This document shows positions 11,502-21,450 of a DNA stretch of 64,000 bases, in pieces (position 1 is the stretch's first letter; each line of letters opens with the position of its first letter). Origin of the DNA: Symbiodinium natans (Eukaryota; Sar; Dinophyceae; Suessiales; Symbiodiniaceae); assembly GCA_905221605.1 (NCBI GenBank), contig CAJNDS010000225.1, forward strand, positions 204,001-268,000, read 5' to 3'. Under the pieces are notes generated by a model, which was not told the DNA's origin, made no database searches, and worked only from the letters and a program-made list of their open reading frames with translations. The position numbers and the translations under genes are program-made.

Positions 11502-14020
11502 AGTTCTGAAGGCGGCGAACTCTTCGACATCTATAACGACTATGACCTCTGGGGAAAGACGGTCGGCACCCTCAACTCTACCAGCTGATGTGGGCGCCAT
11601 TTGGGGCCGGGGTGCAAGGATGTGGCGCAGTTCTACGTGGCTTGCGTGTCCTTGGGCCTGGCGCACATTCACTCCAAGCGAGCCTGGCATGAGTTTTAAC
11701 CTTTCGTTGGTCGAATTAGGGTTCCTTAAAATGCAGAGGAAATAGAGGTCCTCCTTTGGAAGAAAGGAAATGGAGGTTTTCCGATTATGATGGAGGAAAT
11801 AGAGGCATTCCTATTGAAATAGAAGAGGAAACACATGGAAGAAATACAGGTTTAGAGAAAGATAGATAGAAACAAAGAACGACAGAAACACAGACATATG
11901 ATGAAAGAAAGAAATGCATAAAGAAATGCATGTTTGAAGCTGCTTTCTAAAGAAAATCATGCCATGAAGATGACTGGCGTCAATGTTTGCATGCGAATCC
12001 TTTCCGAACCCGCCATGCGAGCATTGTGTTTGCGAATGGGGGAGTTCTGCGCTTCCCCGCCCCCCCCCCCCTCCCAACCTCGCGGCTTTTTCGTTTCGAA
12101 GCCTTGCCAGCTTGTTCATAAAGACGATCCTGCCATGAAGAGGACTGGCGCCCAGAAAACATGCGAGTTTTTTCCAAATCCGTTATGCATTCGTTCGGGG
12201 CTGCCCCACCCCCCGCCCCTCCCCTGCGCCGCTTCTTGCCTATTTTGAAACGATACAAGCTTGCTTCATTAAAAGGTCATGCCATAAGCAGAACTTGCGA
12301 TCCCTGTGCGTGCTTTGTGTTTGCAAATAGGGGGTGGGGGGGGTGCGTATGCTGTCCCATGTTTGTTTTTGTTTCTTTTCTTGAAGCCTTGCAATCTTGC
12401 CAAGGTCATGCCGCGCCATGAGGACTTGCGTGAAGAAAACATGTGGAATCCTTGCTTTGCCATGCCATTGTGTTTGCAAATTCTTGGTGGAAGGGGGGGG
12501 GGGAGGGGGCGGGGGTGCTACGCCCCCGGCTCGCCCCCCCCCCACCTCCCCGCTTCTCCTTTTTGAACATCGTCCTCCATGTTTCACCCAAGCAAGCCGT
12601 TGTCTCTTGTATCTCCTCTGAATCGGAAACCCTTCTTTCCTCCACATCATAAATTCCTTGGTGTTCTGTTTGGAAAGCATCTATTTAATCCATTTCCTGT
12701 GTTTTTGATAGGAAAACCTCGATTTGTTCTGTTTTCTACTAGGAAACCGCCCACAAACTCGCCCAGATACTTAGCTGAGTGGTACAGAGCACTGTGCTGC
12801 TGGATGTCCGCAGTTGCATCTTGGAGTGCTTTTCTCCAACGCCAGGCACATAGTTTGGCGTGACCTCAAACTGGAGAACTGCTTGGTCAACTCCAAGGTG
12901 AGAAAAGGGCTTGGAGGGCTTTGTGAGCGAACCATGTCTGGGATCGTGTGATCAGGGCTATGCAAAGCTGACGGACATGGGAATCGCTAAGATTCTTGTC
13001 GGCAATGTGATTCAAAGCCCACGCCTTCGCGTAGCTGTTCCTGGCATCGACTGAGGATGGTGACTGGCAAGACCTACACAGTCTTGGCCTTTGCTGACCA
13101 TTGCGAAGTTCGGAATGCAACGTGCGCTTGTTGAAGCCCTAGTGAAAACAGGTGTGTGGCACCGCAGACTACTTTGCCCCAGAAACATTGAAACAGGCAA
13201 GGGCTTCGAGCAGTTCCAGTGAGAGATGTCGTCATGATTGTCGTCACGACATGTGACGACTCAAGCCTCCTCAGTATCAGGGCTTCCCATATGCCTGACA
13301 AACTTGTTCTCAACCTTTCAAACATCTTCTCAACCTGTCTTGATGCCGCAGGTGGGGCATAACCGAGCTGCCGACTGGTGGGCTACGCGCTGAGCATTGG
13401 AAGCACCACCGCTGACTTCACGCCGAGCGCAGACAAGTCTTGCAAGGCTTTGGGGGTGATGCTGTTCATCATGATGGCAGGGCACAGCCCCTTCGACGCG
13501 CCAGAGGCCTGCACAGGGCTGCGATTTTCAAGTTGCTGGTTGACATCCGGCATTCCGTGTTTGCTCTAGGGGTACTTGCTGCAGGTGACACAGATCTACA
13601 AAAACATCATCAAAGGCTGCGCTCCCAATGTGCACACTTTGAAGATCTTTGAAAACTGGAGATTTAGCCATTGCTGGCATCCGGTTCTTACAAGGCCTCA
13701 GCAAAGTGCAGTTTCCTCCCTCCATTTCGAAGGAGGCCTCAGGGGAAGAGAGGGGCATGAAAGGGGGCCAGGGGGGGGCATCTGCTGGGATGTGTCATGC
13801 TGTGTCGCAGCAGCAGTCTCGATGTCGTTTGTAGTGTGTGTTTGTTTATTCTCGCCGTCTCAGAGGCGGAAGAATGCGTGCGATCTCTGTGCCGCAAGAA
13901 GCCGGAGGACGGGGGGTTTCGAAACGCGCTTTCTTGTAAGACGACGAAAAAGTGTAAAGAGCAGGGAAAAGTGTGGATTGTCAAAGAAGGACCGCCTGAC
14001 CATGCAGCGCGGTGGCATCA
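11502..14020 (+). CDS. Multi-exon AGC-like Ser/Thr protein kinase (partial)
   Basis: A chain of short exons reads through a protein kinase domain in order. Segments: 11,502-11,561 (SEGGELFDIYNDYDLWGKT, hinge region); 11,619-11,677 (DVAQFYVACVSLGLAHIHS); 12,845-12,897 (HIVWRDLKLENCLVNSK, catalytic loop with Asp and Asn); 12,952-13,003 (GYAKLTDMGIAK, a DMG variant of the DFG motif); 13,152-13,196 (VCGTADYFAPETLKQ, activation segment and APE); 13,352-13,381 (VGHNRAADWW); 13,447-13,507 (ALGVMLFIMMAGHSPFDAPE); 13,585-13,616 (VTQIYKNIIKG); 13,694-13,740 (SKVQFPPSISKEA); about 13,866-13,910 (AEECVRSLCRKKPED); 13,990-14,020 (DRLTMQRGGI). The motifs are typical of PKA/PKG-like kinases. Splice joins include GT and GC donors (for example GCAAGG after 13,196 and GCTACG after 13,381). 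The ATP-binding N-lobe was not located upstream and the 3' end is open. Exon edges are my own reading. Confidence 0.8.
11955..12580. repeat. G-run tandem repeat array, four diverged units, in a kinase intron
   Basis: Four diverged units of about 130-190 bp. Each contains catgcca(tgaag), then a word like gcattgtgtttgcaaat, then a run of G or C, then gaagccttgcca/aagcttgcttca-like sequence. The array lies between kinase exons at 11,677 and 12,845. The same family recurs at 48.1-48.4 kb. Confidence 0.75.
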
Positions 14021-17000
14021 GCTTCCTGGCAGAGTTTGGACTTATTTTGCAAGCTTCACGGGCTCTACATGATACCGGTCTGCGTTGCCAAATTGCTGGT
14101 TAGGTAATTTGATGTCGTTGGCTTTCTTCGACGGCTTTAACTGGGAGGACTTTCGGCATGTTTTCAGTGGGCTGTAGTGGCACATGATGTTCAGCTGCAG
14201 CCGGGGAACGAATCGTGGGTGTTGTGATGGGCGGCACGAGCTGGTCGTGCAACGTAGCCGATTGAAAGCTAGGGAAGTGAAGCTCGGCACATCTTGAGCT
14301 CGAGCCACCTTTGTTTCCGAGCAGGAAGTGAAGGCATTGACCATGACTCCACCATGGATTCCGTCGGCACTCAGAGCTGTGGTCAATAGTGAAATGCCCT
14401 TTCGAAAGGTTCCTGGTGTTTCCTTCTTCGTTTACGTTTAGGGCTGAGGGCTCAGGGCTATCGGATATCGCCCAGGCCAGAACCCGACTACGGGAAGATT
14501 GCTGCGAGGCTGCGCAAGAGAGTCAGAGAGGTCAGAGGCAGATAGAATGTTGAGACATATTTTGCCTCAGCGCAGGCAGCTTTCCCGACCCGTCGAAATC
14601 CAATGGGACGAGCTGCAGCTGTCCGGGGGCTCAGGGGGCAAACAGACGAGGGCCAAGTGGCAGCGTGCATTGCAGTGCGTTGCCCATTTGCAGGTGGCTG
14701 CCATCTGATGAGGTGTCTTGGTGGCCAGAGACTTCCCACAACAATCCCAGAGTTGCCGAGCGTTCCACCATTTCAGGGCCACAAGCTGTTGGGGCCTGTT
14801 CCGGCCGATACGGTGGTCGCAGATGTGCTTTGGAGTGTGTGTGATGGGAGCAGGCTCCACAGTTGCCCGGAGGGCCTTCCAGCCACAGCATGGAGAATGT
14901 GGAGGTGCTTTGAAGACCGTTTTGCTCACAAGATTTCGTCATGCGATGCCCGTTCGGTGCCAGGCGACAGAAGATCCAGCTGATGCCTCGGTTGTGCTCC
15001 CTATTGACCTTTCATCCTCTCACTCTCGCTGCCTGTCTCGCTGTCTCATTCTGTTGCGACTGTTGCTCCCTCTCCCTCTGCCTCTCCCGCTCCCGCTCCC
15101 TCTCCGTCTCCCTCTCCGTGTATGGCCGTTGTCTGCGCACCTTCTGTCAGGCAGGCTGGGAGCCTGTCGTCCAGGCGTCCGAGGAGGATGACCAGTGGCT
15201 CTCTGGACTCTAGATGCCTAGAGTTCCCCACCCCTTTTGCCCTTCCTCCAGCTTCCTTCCGTCAGATTGGACGGTCAGAGGTGACTGGTGTGACCTTGTA
15301 AATCACTGTACCCTACCGAGATGCAGCAGAGTTTCACTGCAAAGGATTGTGCGCCAAAGTCGCAAGAATTTGCCAAGGCAAAGCTTTTCAAGGGGCTCTC
15401 AATTTGGTTTGGGTAGGGGTGCCTACGCGCGAGTTGACGAAACGCAAATGCCACATCTGTTGAACACTGGAAGCTCAACCAAGGCGCGGAGACACAAAGG
15501 GCCCCTGACATGTCCTACACTCTTTTTTGGGCATTTTGCATCCCTTTAGGGGATGCCGAGCAGCACATTGCAGCACCCGAGGGTGCGCCCCGGACACTTC
15601 AAGCAGAAGTGCCGTCACGGGCAGGGACCTGTCTTCGAATGAGCGCGTCATCGAAGTCCATCGCAAAAAATCCAGCATGCTCGGGCTTGCCGGCTTTGTT
15701 ACAGTGTATTTTGAGCTGCCAAATCTGCCAATCCTTGCAGCTGCCGGTTTTTTTGTGGACTCCCCGCTTAAGTGTTCCCATCAGCACGGGTGGGGGGCGG
15801 GGAATCCGGCACAATGCGGCGGACATAGAGGCACGTCGTCCAAAGGGGTCAAAGGGTTTTCTAAGGCTGCAAGGATTGCAAAGGTCGTAGATTCGTAGAT
15901 GTTGTTGCTGCTGGCAGGTCGGTCTGCTCATTTTTCCAAGGCAGTAGAAGAAGTAAAGCAAAGGTAAGCGCTCACATTGCCTTTTAGAGTGTGTTTTCGT
16001 TCATGTCTTCTTTCTTGGCAGCGCTCCAGGTGGATGTTTCGCGAGGCGGTGCCCTGGTCGCTGGCCGGGGCCTCTCAGCCAGGGAAAAGTGCCTTGGAGC
16101 CTCGAAAAGCCTTCGAATGACTCTGACTGGCTGGGATGGGTTTACAAGCACATGCAAAAGCACATAAAAGCGCACAAAGCACGTTCCCTCATCGGCCAAG
16201 GAGCGGCCGCGACAGGGCAGCCGACGTCGGGGTGTCGTGCCCCTCCCCAGCTTGGAGGCGGGCTTGAGGACTAAGTGCGAAGTGCGAAGTCAGTTTTCTG
16301 TTGCATCTTGGAGCCAGCGCAATGTCAGCATGTGCTCCGGTGGGGGGTCTGGCCCTCTGTCCCCCCAACGTGAGTGTTACGAAAGAGTGAATAGTGACTT
16401 CTTCTTGAGGCTGATGCGGTGTACCGTGAGGCTGGGGGGGATGGCAGGGGACGGAGCACGGAAGACATGTTGGCAGCGGCTGTCTTCGAATAAGTCACTG
16501 TCCCCAGAAACAGCACAATGATGCTCCCGAAAGCATTTTCTGTTTCGGCTACTCTTGGGCTTGCTGTGATTCCAGAGAATTCATGCTTGTGATCGGATGC
16601 GATCGTTCAAATCGGACAACACACACTTCCCTCCACCTTGTGGGGAGTGGCCATCATTGCTCCCTCGACAATGCGTTGCTTGCGCTATCCGGCGTTTGTC
16701 TAGCTTTCGCAGCCCAGATCTCAAGCCTTGTTCCCTAAACGACTGGGCAGCAGCGCAGAACTTGGTCCTGAACCTCCTTTAGCTGCTTGCTGCCACCTCG
16801 CCCTTCTCCTTTATCTTCGTTTTCATTCAGTGACTTCTCTGGCTTCCACGGTTGCTCAGCCACAAAGCTCACACGGCGGAGCATCTTTGAGCTCCATGGT
16901 GGACGCCACGGCGAGCGCTACGCGGACGTCCTGAGAGTGCGCGACGTCGAGAGCATCGATGGCGAGGTAGAGACGAGGATGACGAGGGCGGGCCAGTGCC

Positions 17001-17214
17001 CGACGAACAGACTGCTGCTGAGACAACTGCTTCCGCAGTGCCAGTGAGGAAGGCTGATGAGAGCGAAAGTGTGCCTGTGAATCGCATTCTTCGGAGCTTT
17101 CCTGTGACTTCCTCGGCCTTCCCGGCCGGCTGAGGCCGGACCTCGAGTGCCTTCGAGGAAGTCATGACCCAACGCCTCCCAGACGACGCGTGCATCCACA
17201 TCAGAAGGGGTAAC
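14021..17214. other. Host DNA, no supportable gene
   Basis: No exon chain or RNA gene that I can support follows the kinase exons. Only short unrelated frames and low-complexity tracts are visible. Further 3' exons of the kinase gene may lie at the start of this interval. Confidence 0.5.
15001..15119. repeat. CT-rich microsatellite
   Basis: An imperfect (CTCCCT/CTCTCC)n polypyrimidine tract within otherwise mixed sequence. Confidence 0.8.
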
Positions 17215-17353
17215 GAACACAAGCAGTCGCACTCAGCAAGGTTCAACTGAATTGGATAGTGTGAATGATCCTTCCGCAAGTGAACCTGCGGAAGGATCGT
17301 TTGCACTATCCAATTCAGTTCGTGAACCTTGCTGAGTGCGATTGCTTGTGTTT
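17215..17353. repeat. Large inverted repeat containing an SSU-rRNA 3'-end-like sequence
   Basis: Left arm 17,215-17,278 and right arm 17,287-17,353 are near-perfect reverse complements separated by about 8 nt. At the centre, 17,278-17,298 reads GTGAACCTGCGGAAGGATC, the near-invariant 3' terminus of eukaryotic small-subunit rRNA. The sequence that follows could be diverged ITS1. No other rRNA sequence is present, so this is an inverted duplication of a tiny rDNA fragment, not a working rRNA gene. Confidence 0.8.
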
Positions 17354-17810
17354 CTTCGTCGACCTCAGGTTTCTGAGGTGGACACCATAAGATGCTCACA
17401 CTACGAGGCCAAGCATGTAGCAACCCATGAGAACCACCCATGTGCAAACCCGGAAACAGTGCCTTTTGTGATAGGCATAGGCTCCCCATCGGGGAGACGA
17501 TGTAGCGGGCGTCTGGGCTTCAAAGACTTAGTCTTGCCGTGTGCGCTTACCTCCTAGCTTTGTCCCGGCTTGCCGGATGACATAACATCAGGCCAGCCGA
17601 CACAGAGGCGACAGAAACAGGTAGCCAAGTGCAAATTCGTGGTTGTTCATACTGGATGCTGCTGCTGAACCCGTCAATGCCGCGCATGGAGCGAAGCTAA
17701 ATGCAGGAGGTCGATCACAGAACCAAAACAGACAGCCTCTGACAAGTGACAATCTTCTTACCCACCCATTCAGGGACGTCTTACATTGACCCCCGCTTTT
17801 GTCCGCCGCC

Positions 17811-19340
17811 ATGGGCAGCCTTGCCTTCGCCTTGCTAGCGGCCACGGCCACGGCGGCCACTGTGGAGCTCACTGAGGAAGATTGGGATGCTTCTCGGTCC
17901 GATCTGATCTGCGCACTTACAGTTCTTCCAGTAAGTTTTGCCATAAAGCTGAGCTTCGGGACCATGACCTTGCTTTGGTTGCCTTGCGCCGTGCCGTGCC
18001 GGAGCGGTTCTTCTCGGGGTATCTGCAACCATCTCCGTGCCTTCCAGGCAAAGACCGCAGGCAAAACTGTGTTCGTCAAGTTTTATGCGCCCCTCGGCAC
18101 GACAAGTCAGTCAGTCCTTGAGAAGACTTTGTAGTCAAACAGCTGTCACGCCTCCTGCGAGGCCATGGTGTGGCCACTGCCAGAGTCCAGGAGGCACATC
18201 AGGCAGAACACGGCACGAGAAGCCTGAAAACCATGGACACGTCTCTCACTCTCACAGTGATGCAAGCTGACGACAACAAAGGAACATGAAGCCCGCGTGG
18301 GACGAGCTTACGCAGGCGAAGCTGTCACTGAGAGACTGACATGTCCTGGGGTCGGGTGAGAGCGCATAAATACGTGAGTGTCTACGTCACCTTCGTGCTC
18401 AAGTGATGCACTGTCGATGCGCTGCCTTTTTTGGGCTGTCTGCTTGCTAGTTCAGCAAACCCACACAAGGCGTACGAGGACCACGACAACATCCTCATCG
18501 CAAATGTTGACTGCATCGGGGCAGGGAAAAGCAAGTGCGCGGAGGTGGGCATCAAGACCTACCCAACATTGAAGCCACTTGGACCGAGCTTACTGAGCTG
18601 GGGAGGTGTCGTCCCGAGGTTCTCGGATAGTTCGGCGAAAGATGTGCGCGAGACAAGGAAGTAAGAGAAGCGCACGTCTTTCGAGGTTTGGCGCTCCACA
18701 CGACCTTGAGGACATTCTGCTTTCACCGGCTTTGGTACAATGTTGTCTCGTGGTGCGATAATTGCCTTCCATGTTGTTTCCCTTCTTCTAGGAGTATCGG
18801 GGAAGCCGAGACTTTGAAGACCTGGCGGCCTTCGTCGAGGAGTCGGGTGCAATTAGGTGCAGACACTCAGCTCCTCAACCATTTCCAACCTAAACATGTC
18901 GTACAAGGAGAACCTGCAGCCTTCCTGCAGCCCGTCTCAAATAGAGTGGTGCGACGAAGACCAACACCAGCAGCTCCAGGCCAATGTTAAAGTCCTGCAG
19001 CACTTTTTCTTGCGTCAAAATGCATGCAGATCAATGCAAGACCAGGGCTACATGGCCTTGCCCATGACCGAGCTTAAAGCGAAGATCCAGGAGAGAGCGC
19101 GATGCGGGCCGAGTGAAGGTGCCATGATGCGTCTGCAGAGGATTGGGAGAACGAGAGCCAGGAGGCCGAGAAGGAGCTCGACGCATTGCTCCGGTCTTTG
19201 CAAAAACAGTACGAGGCGCACGAGTCGCCGGTCAAAGAGCACCACTTGCAATGAACTCTCAGCTCAGCTTTGCCAATCCAGGCCGGAGTGAAGTTGAAGG
19301 CGCGCAAGCAAAAGGCCGTGGATCTTCTTTCGACGGTTGA
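17811..19340 (+). CDS. Multi-exon protein disulfide-isomerase-like (thioredoxin-fold) protein
   Basis: The ATG at 17,811 starts a cleavable-looking signal peptide (MGSLAFALLAATATAA) followed by VELTEEDWD. Exons I read: 17,811-17,888; 18,048-18,088 (AKTAGKTVFVKFYA); 18,162-18,182 (PWCGHC active site); 18,282-18,315 (NMKPAWDELTQ); 18,470-18,574 (AYEDHDNILIANVDCIGAG, ending in GIKTYPTLK); 18,792-about 18,850 (EYRGSRDFEDLAAFVEESG); about 18,905-18,975 (PSCSPSQIEWCDEDQ); about 19,137-19,254 (acidic, coiled-coil-like); possibly 19,283-19,340. Together these form one thioredoxin domain plus an acidic C-terminal extension, as in algal PDI-like proteins. Such proteins form and rearrange disulfides in the ER. 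The first four joins are frame-consistent with GC or GA donors (GCTTCT, GCCCCT, GAGTCC, GCGAAG) and AG|G acceptors, which is characteristic of Symbiodiniaceae. A short exon between 18,574 and 18,792 is probably missed and the 3' end is uncertain. Confidence 0.82.
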
Positions 19341-20094
19341 AACAATTTGGGGAACACCCTGCTCCCGGAAACGCAGCATCTGACACAACACCCAGATGGG
19401 TGGCAGATCTCTGGGGGTCTGACTGGGCGCTGCTCTTCTGCTCTGCGTATTGACGCGGCATGCCACCACATTCCTATAGTTCGGGCAGGAGATCAATGAA
19501 AGAGGCCTCTCCATGATGAAAGCAGCGCAGGCCCCCCGATCAGCCGATCTGCTCTTTTCAAGCACTCATGTCGACACGCCCGTCAGAAGCGAGTCGTGCT
19601 GTCAGGTGTACAGAGATCACGTTCAGAAGGAGGCCTGAGGAGGCAGGGAGGTCTGCTGAAAACCATTTTTGGGGATGTGCTTTGACGAGGTATGCTTCTA
19701 ATTTCTTACTTGAATGTTGTGACTTCATCTCTGCCGTCCTGCAGCCACCGAGGCGTCTGTCCCTTTTCTCGTGAGGGTCATCTGTACCGCAGACCTCTGT
19801 AGCCATGCTTTCGGATTCTGCTGACACAAAGGCTGAGGACCCAACCAGTAGAGCCTTGAGAAGCCCAAAAACTCACGCAGCCGAAGACAAAGGTCTGGCA
19901 GATTCCTTCCAGGGCCTTCAGTGACATGTTCAAGGACTTGGGATCCGTGCTCCGTGTGCTCCACCCGGGAGTGCTTCAGCCTGTAAGTTTTTGTCTGGCT
20001 GATGTGAGCGTGCTCCGCGTCCCATGGGTTCATGTCCGGCCTACCTAGTTGCTTAGATCATGCAATGCCATGTCGAGGAAGACGCATAAGACGT

Positions 20095-20156
20095 ATCAAA
20101 AAAGCCCCCGCCACAGAGCGGGCCTATCAAAGCAGCCCCCGCCACAGAGCGGGCCT
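20095..20156. repeat. Two 31-bp direct tandem repeats
   Basis: Two adjacent copies (20,095-20,125 and 20,126-20,156) share atcaaa followed by GCCCCCGCCACAGAGCGGGC. They differ at only a couple of positions. They lie 145 bp outside the viral element and have no copy on the right flank, so they belong to the host. Confidence 0.85.
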
Positions 20157-20296
20157 CCCGATTCCTGGGGTAAACGAGATTCGAGGGATTTGTACAGCAA
20201 TATAGTTTCTGCAGCTGGCCTGGCAAAACAGCTACGGTAACCCACTTTGGTAAGGGAAACCAGGCCCCGGCTGTTGGAGGTGAAGCCAGCCCCCCT

Positions 20297-20301
20297 TCCC
20301 T
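20297..20301. other. Left copy of 5-bp target-site duplication (TCCCT)
   Basis: TCCCT immediately precedes the left terminal repeat and is repeated immediately after the right one. The match extends to TTCCCT if the last T of the element is shared, so the duplication is 5 bp, or 6 bp with one ambiguous base. Confidence 0.75.
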
Positions 20302-20759
20302 AGTTAGCGATAGGGACGCCCCAAGTGTTATCTCCGTCCCGCTGATAGCTCATTCGTTTTCACCCCTATGGGGGGATATACATTTTCCATTTTCCAAAAT
20401 ATTTTTCCTCATTTTTGACATCATACCCTCGCACATTTTCCATTAAAAAAATAACTAAAATTTACAAAAAATATTATATAAAATTTAAAAAATCAATTTT
20501 TCAATCAACCTAATAAATTCAATTTTATTTTTTGTAAATTTTAGGTCACTTTTCAAGCAGTCAAAAAATTCAAAAATTCATAAATTTTCATAAATTTATG
20601 ATAAAAAATTAATAAATTTTATCATAAATTTTATTACAAAAATTCATAAATTTTAATAAATTTATGATAAAAAATTCATAAATTTTATCATAAATTTTAT
20701 AATAAATTTTGGTAAAAATTTTGTGATATTTTTTGTGATAATTTTTTGTGATAATTTTT
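20302..20759. repeat. Left terminal inverted repeat of the provirus
   Basis: Reverse complement of 40,906-41,384. The outer 150 bp or so is almost identical, including a less AT-rich cap with gggacgccccaagtgttatc. The inner part is an AT-only array of ataaatttatgataaaaa-like palindromic words in which the two copies diverge by small indels. In linear relatives such termini serve replication and integrase recognition. No gene lies within it. Confidence 0.92.
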
Positions 20760-21020
20760 TTATATCGCAGTTTTTGCTTTTAAATACCCTTCTAGTTCAT
20801 TTAGTGACCCTTGTATAATTTTCAGATATTCATCATCCCAATATGACGTGTTATTTTTCTCTTTCATTTTTATGAGTATATATTCATGTTTTTTTAATAT
20901 TACATATTTTTTCATTCCATACTCAATACACATATCGTCTAGTTCTTTTTCAAATATCTCTTCATATTTGCTTTTACCAATGTCTTTACCTGTTACAACT
21001 TCCTTCATGAGTTTCATCAT
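20760..21020 (-). CDS. Small viral protein of unknown function (86 aa)
   Basis: A charged, Lys/Glu-rich protein, mostly predicted helical. I place the start at the MMKLMKEVV methionines (21,020) rather than at the longer frame beginning at 21,083, because the ATATATAGTATTATAT box that directly precedes the ATG of neighbouring genes ends exactly here. The longer N-terminus would be translated promoter sequence. It abuts the left terminal repeat. Not recognised. Confidence 0.6.
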   Translation of the reverse strand: MMKLMKEVVTGKDIGKSKYEEIFEKELDDMCIEYGMKKYVILKKHEYILIKMKEKNNTSYWDDEYLKIIQGSLNELEGYLKAKTAI

Positions 21021-21072
21021 ATATATAATACTATATATTTTTCTTTTTAAAACTTTTAAAACTTTTATATAT
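21021..21072 (-). promoter_or_regulatory. AAAAGTTTT-type upstream block
   Basis: Read on the minus strand: AAAAGTTTTAAAAGTTTT-like sequence, then an A-rich spacer, then ATATATAGTATTATAT directly before the ATG. The next gene (start at 21,349) has the same arrangement. Confidence 0.6.
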
Positions 21073-21112
21073 TTTATCTTCATTTCTTTAAATATGTATA
21101 ATTTTACATAAA

Positions 21113-21349
21113 TTATGACATATTATTTTCATACAGTTCTATTAGTTCTTTTTGTAGTTCAATTTGTTTTTCTAAATACTTCATTTCCTTATCTAAATGT
21201 TCCTGTTCTTCTTTTTCTATAACACATTTTTGTTTTATTTCTACAATTTTACTTTCCCTACTTTCTTTGATAATTTCTAGTTTTTCTAATTCGTGCTTTG
21301 CCTGCTTGTATAGTATTTCAAATAATTCATCTTGAACCGATTTTTTCAT
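21113..21349 (-). CDS. Small coiled-coil viral protein (78 aa)
   Basis: Almost entirely Lys/Glu/Leu helix with heptad-like spacing, starting MKKSVQDELFEILYK. It probably forms a coiled coil and has no recognisable catalytic motif. The start is fixed by the upstream block ending ATATATAGTATTATAT. It forms a left-end pair with the preceding small gene. Function unknown. Confidence 0.65.
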   Translation of the reverse strand: MKKSVQDELFEILYKQAKHELEKLEIIKESRESKIVEIKQKCVIEKEEQEHLDKEMKYLEKQIELQKELIELYENNMS

Positions 21350-21395
21350 ATATAATACTATATATTTTAGTTTTTAAAACTTTTAAAACTTTTGA
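21350..21395 (-). promoter_or_regulatory. AAAAGTTTT-type upstream block
   Basis: On the minus strand, AAAAGTTTTAAAAGTTTT is followed by an A-rich spacer and the ATATATAGTATTATAT box adjoining the ATG. It is nearly identical to the block at 21,021-21,072. Confidence 0.6.
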
Positions 21396-21401
21396 AAAAA
21401 T

Positions 21402-21440
21402 AAATATTTCAATAAAGATTATTTATTTATTGAAATATTT
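21402..21440. terminator. Hairpin 3' of the 567-aa gene
   Basis: Arms AAATATTTCAATAA and TTATTGAAATATTT (14 bp) with a short AT loop lie just downstream of the minus-strand stop at 21,451 and before the promoter block of the next gene. The position suits a 3'-end or termination structure. Confidence 0.6.
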
Positions 21441-21450
21441 TGAAGATTTT

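Larger units (their letters stand above)
19341..20301. other. Host DNA left of the viral element, no supportable gene
   Basis: No exon chain is recognised. The only clear structure is a pair of 31-bp direct repeats at 20,095-20,156. The interval ends at the insertion site, where TCCCT precedes the left terminal repeat. Confidence 0.6.

Noticed and set aside
12030-12580. Pro-rich and Gly-rich frames in the G-run array
   Set aside because: They are translations of homopolymer G/C runs in tandem repeats.
20570-20760. Possible CRISPR-like array in the AT palindromic repeats
   Set aside because: The words are overlapping palindromes of varying spacing without unique spacers, and they are mirrored in the other terminal repeat.
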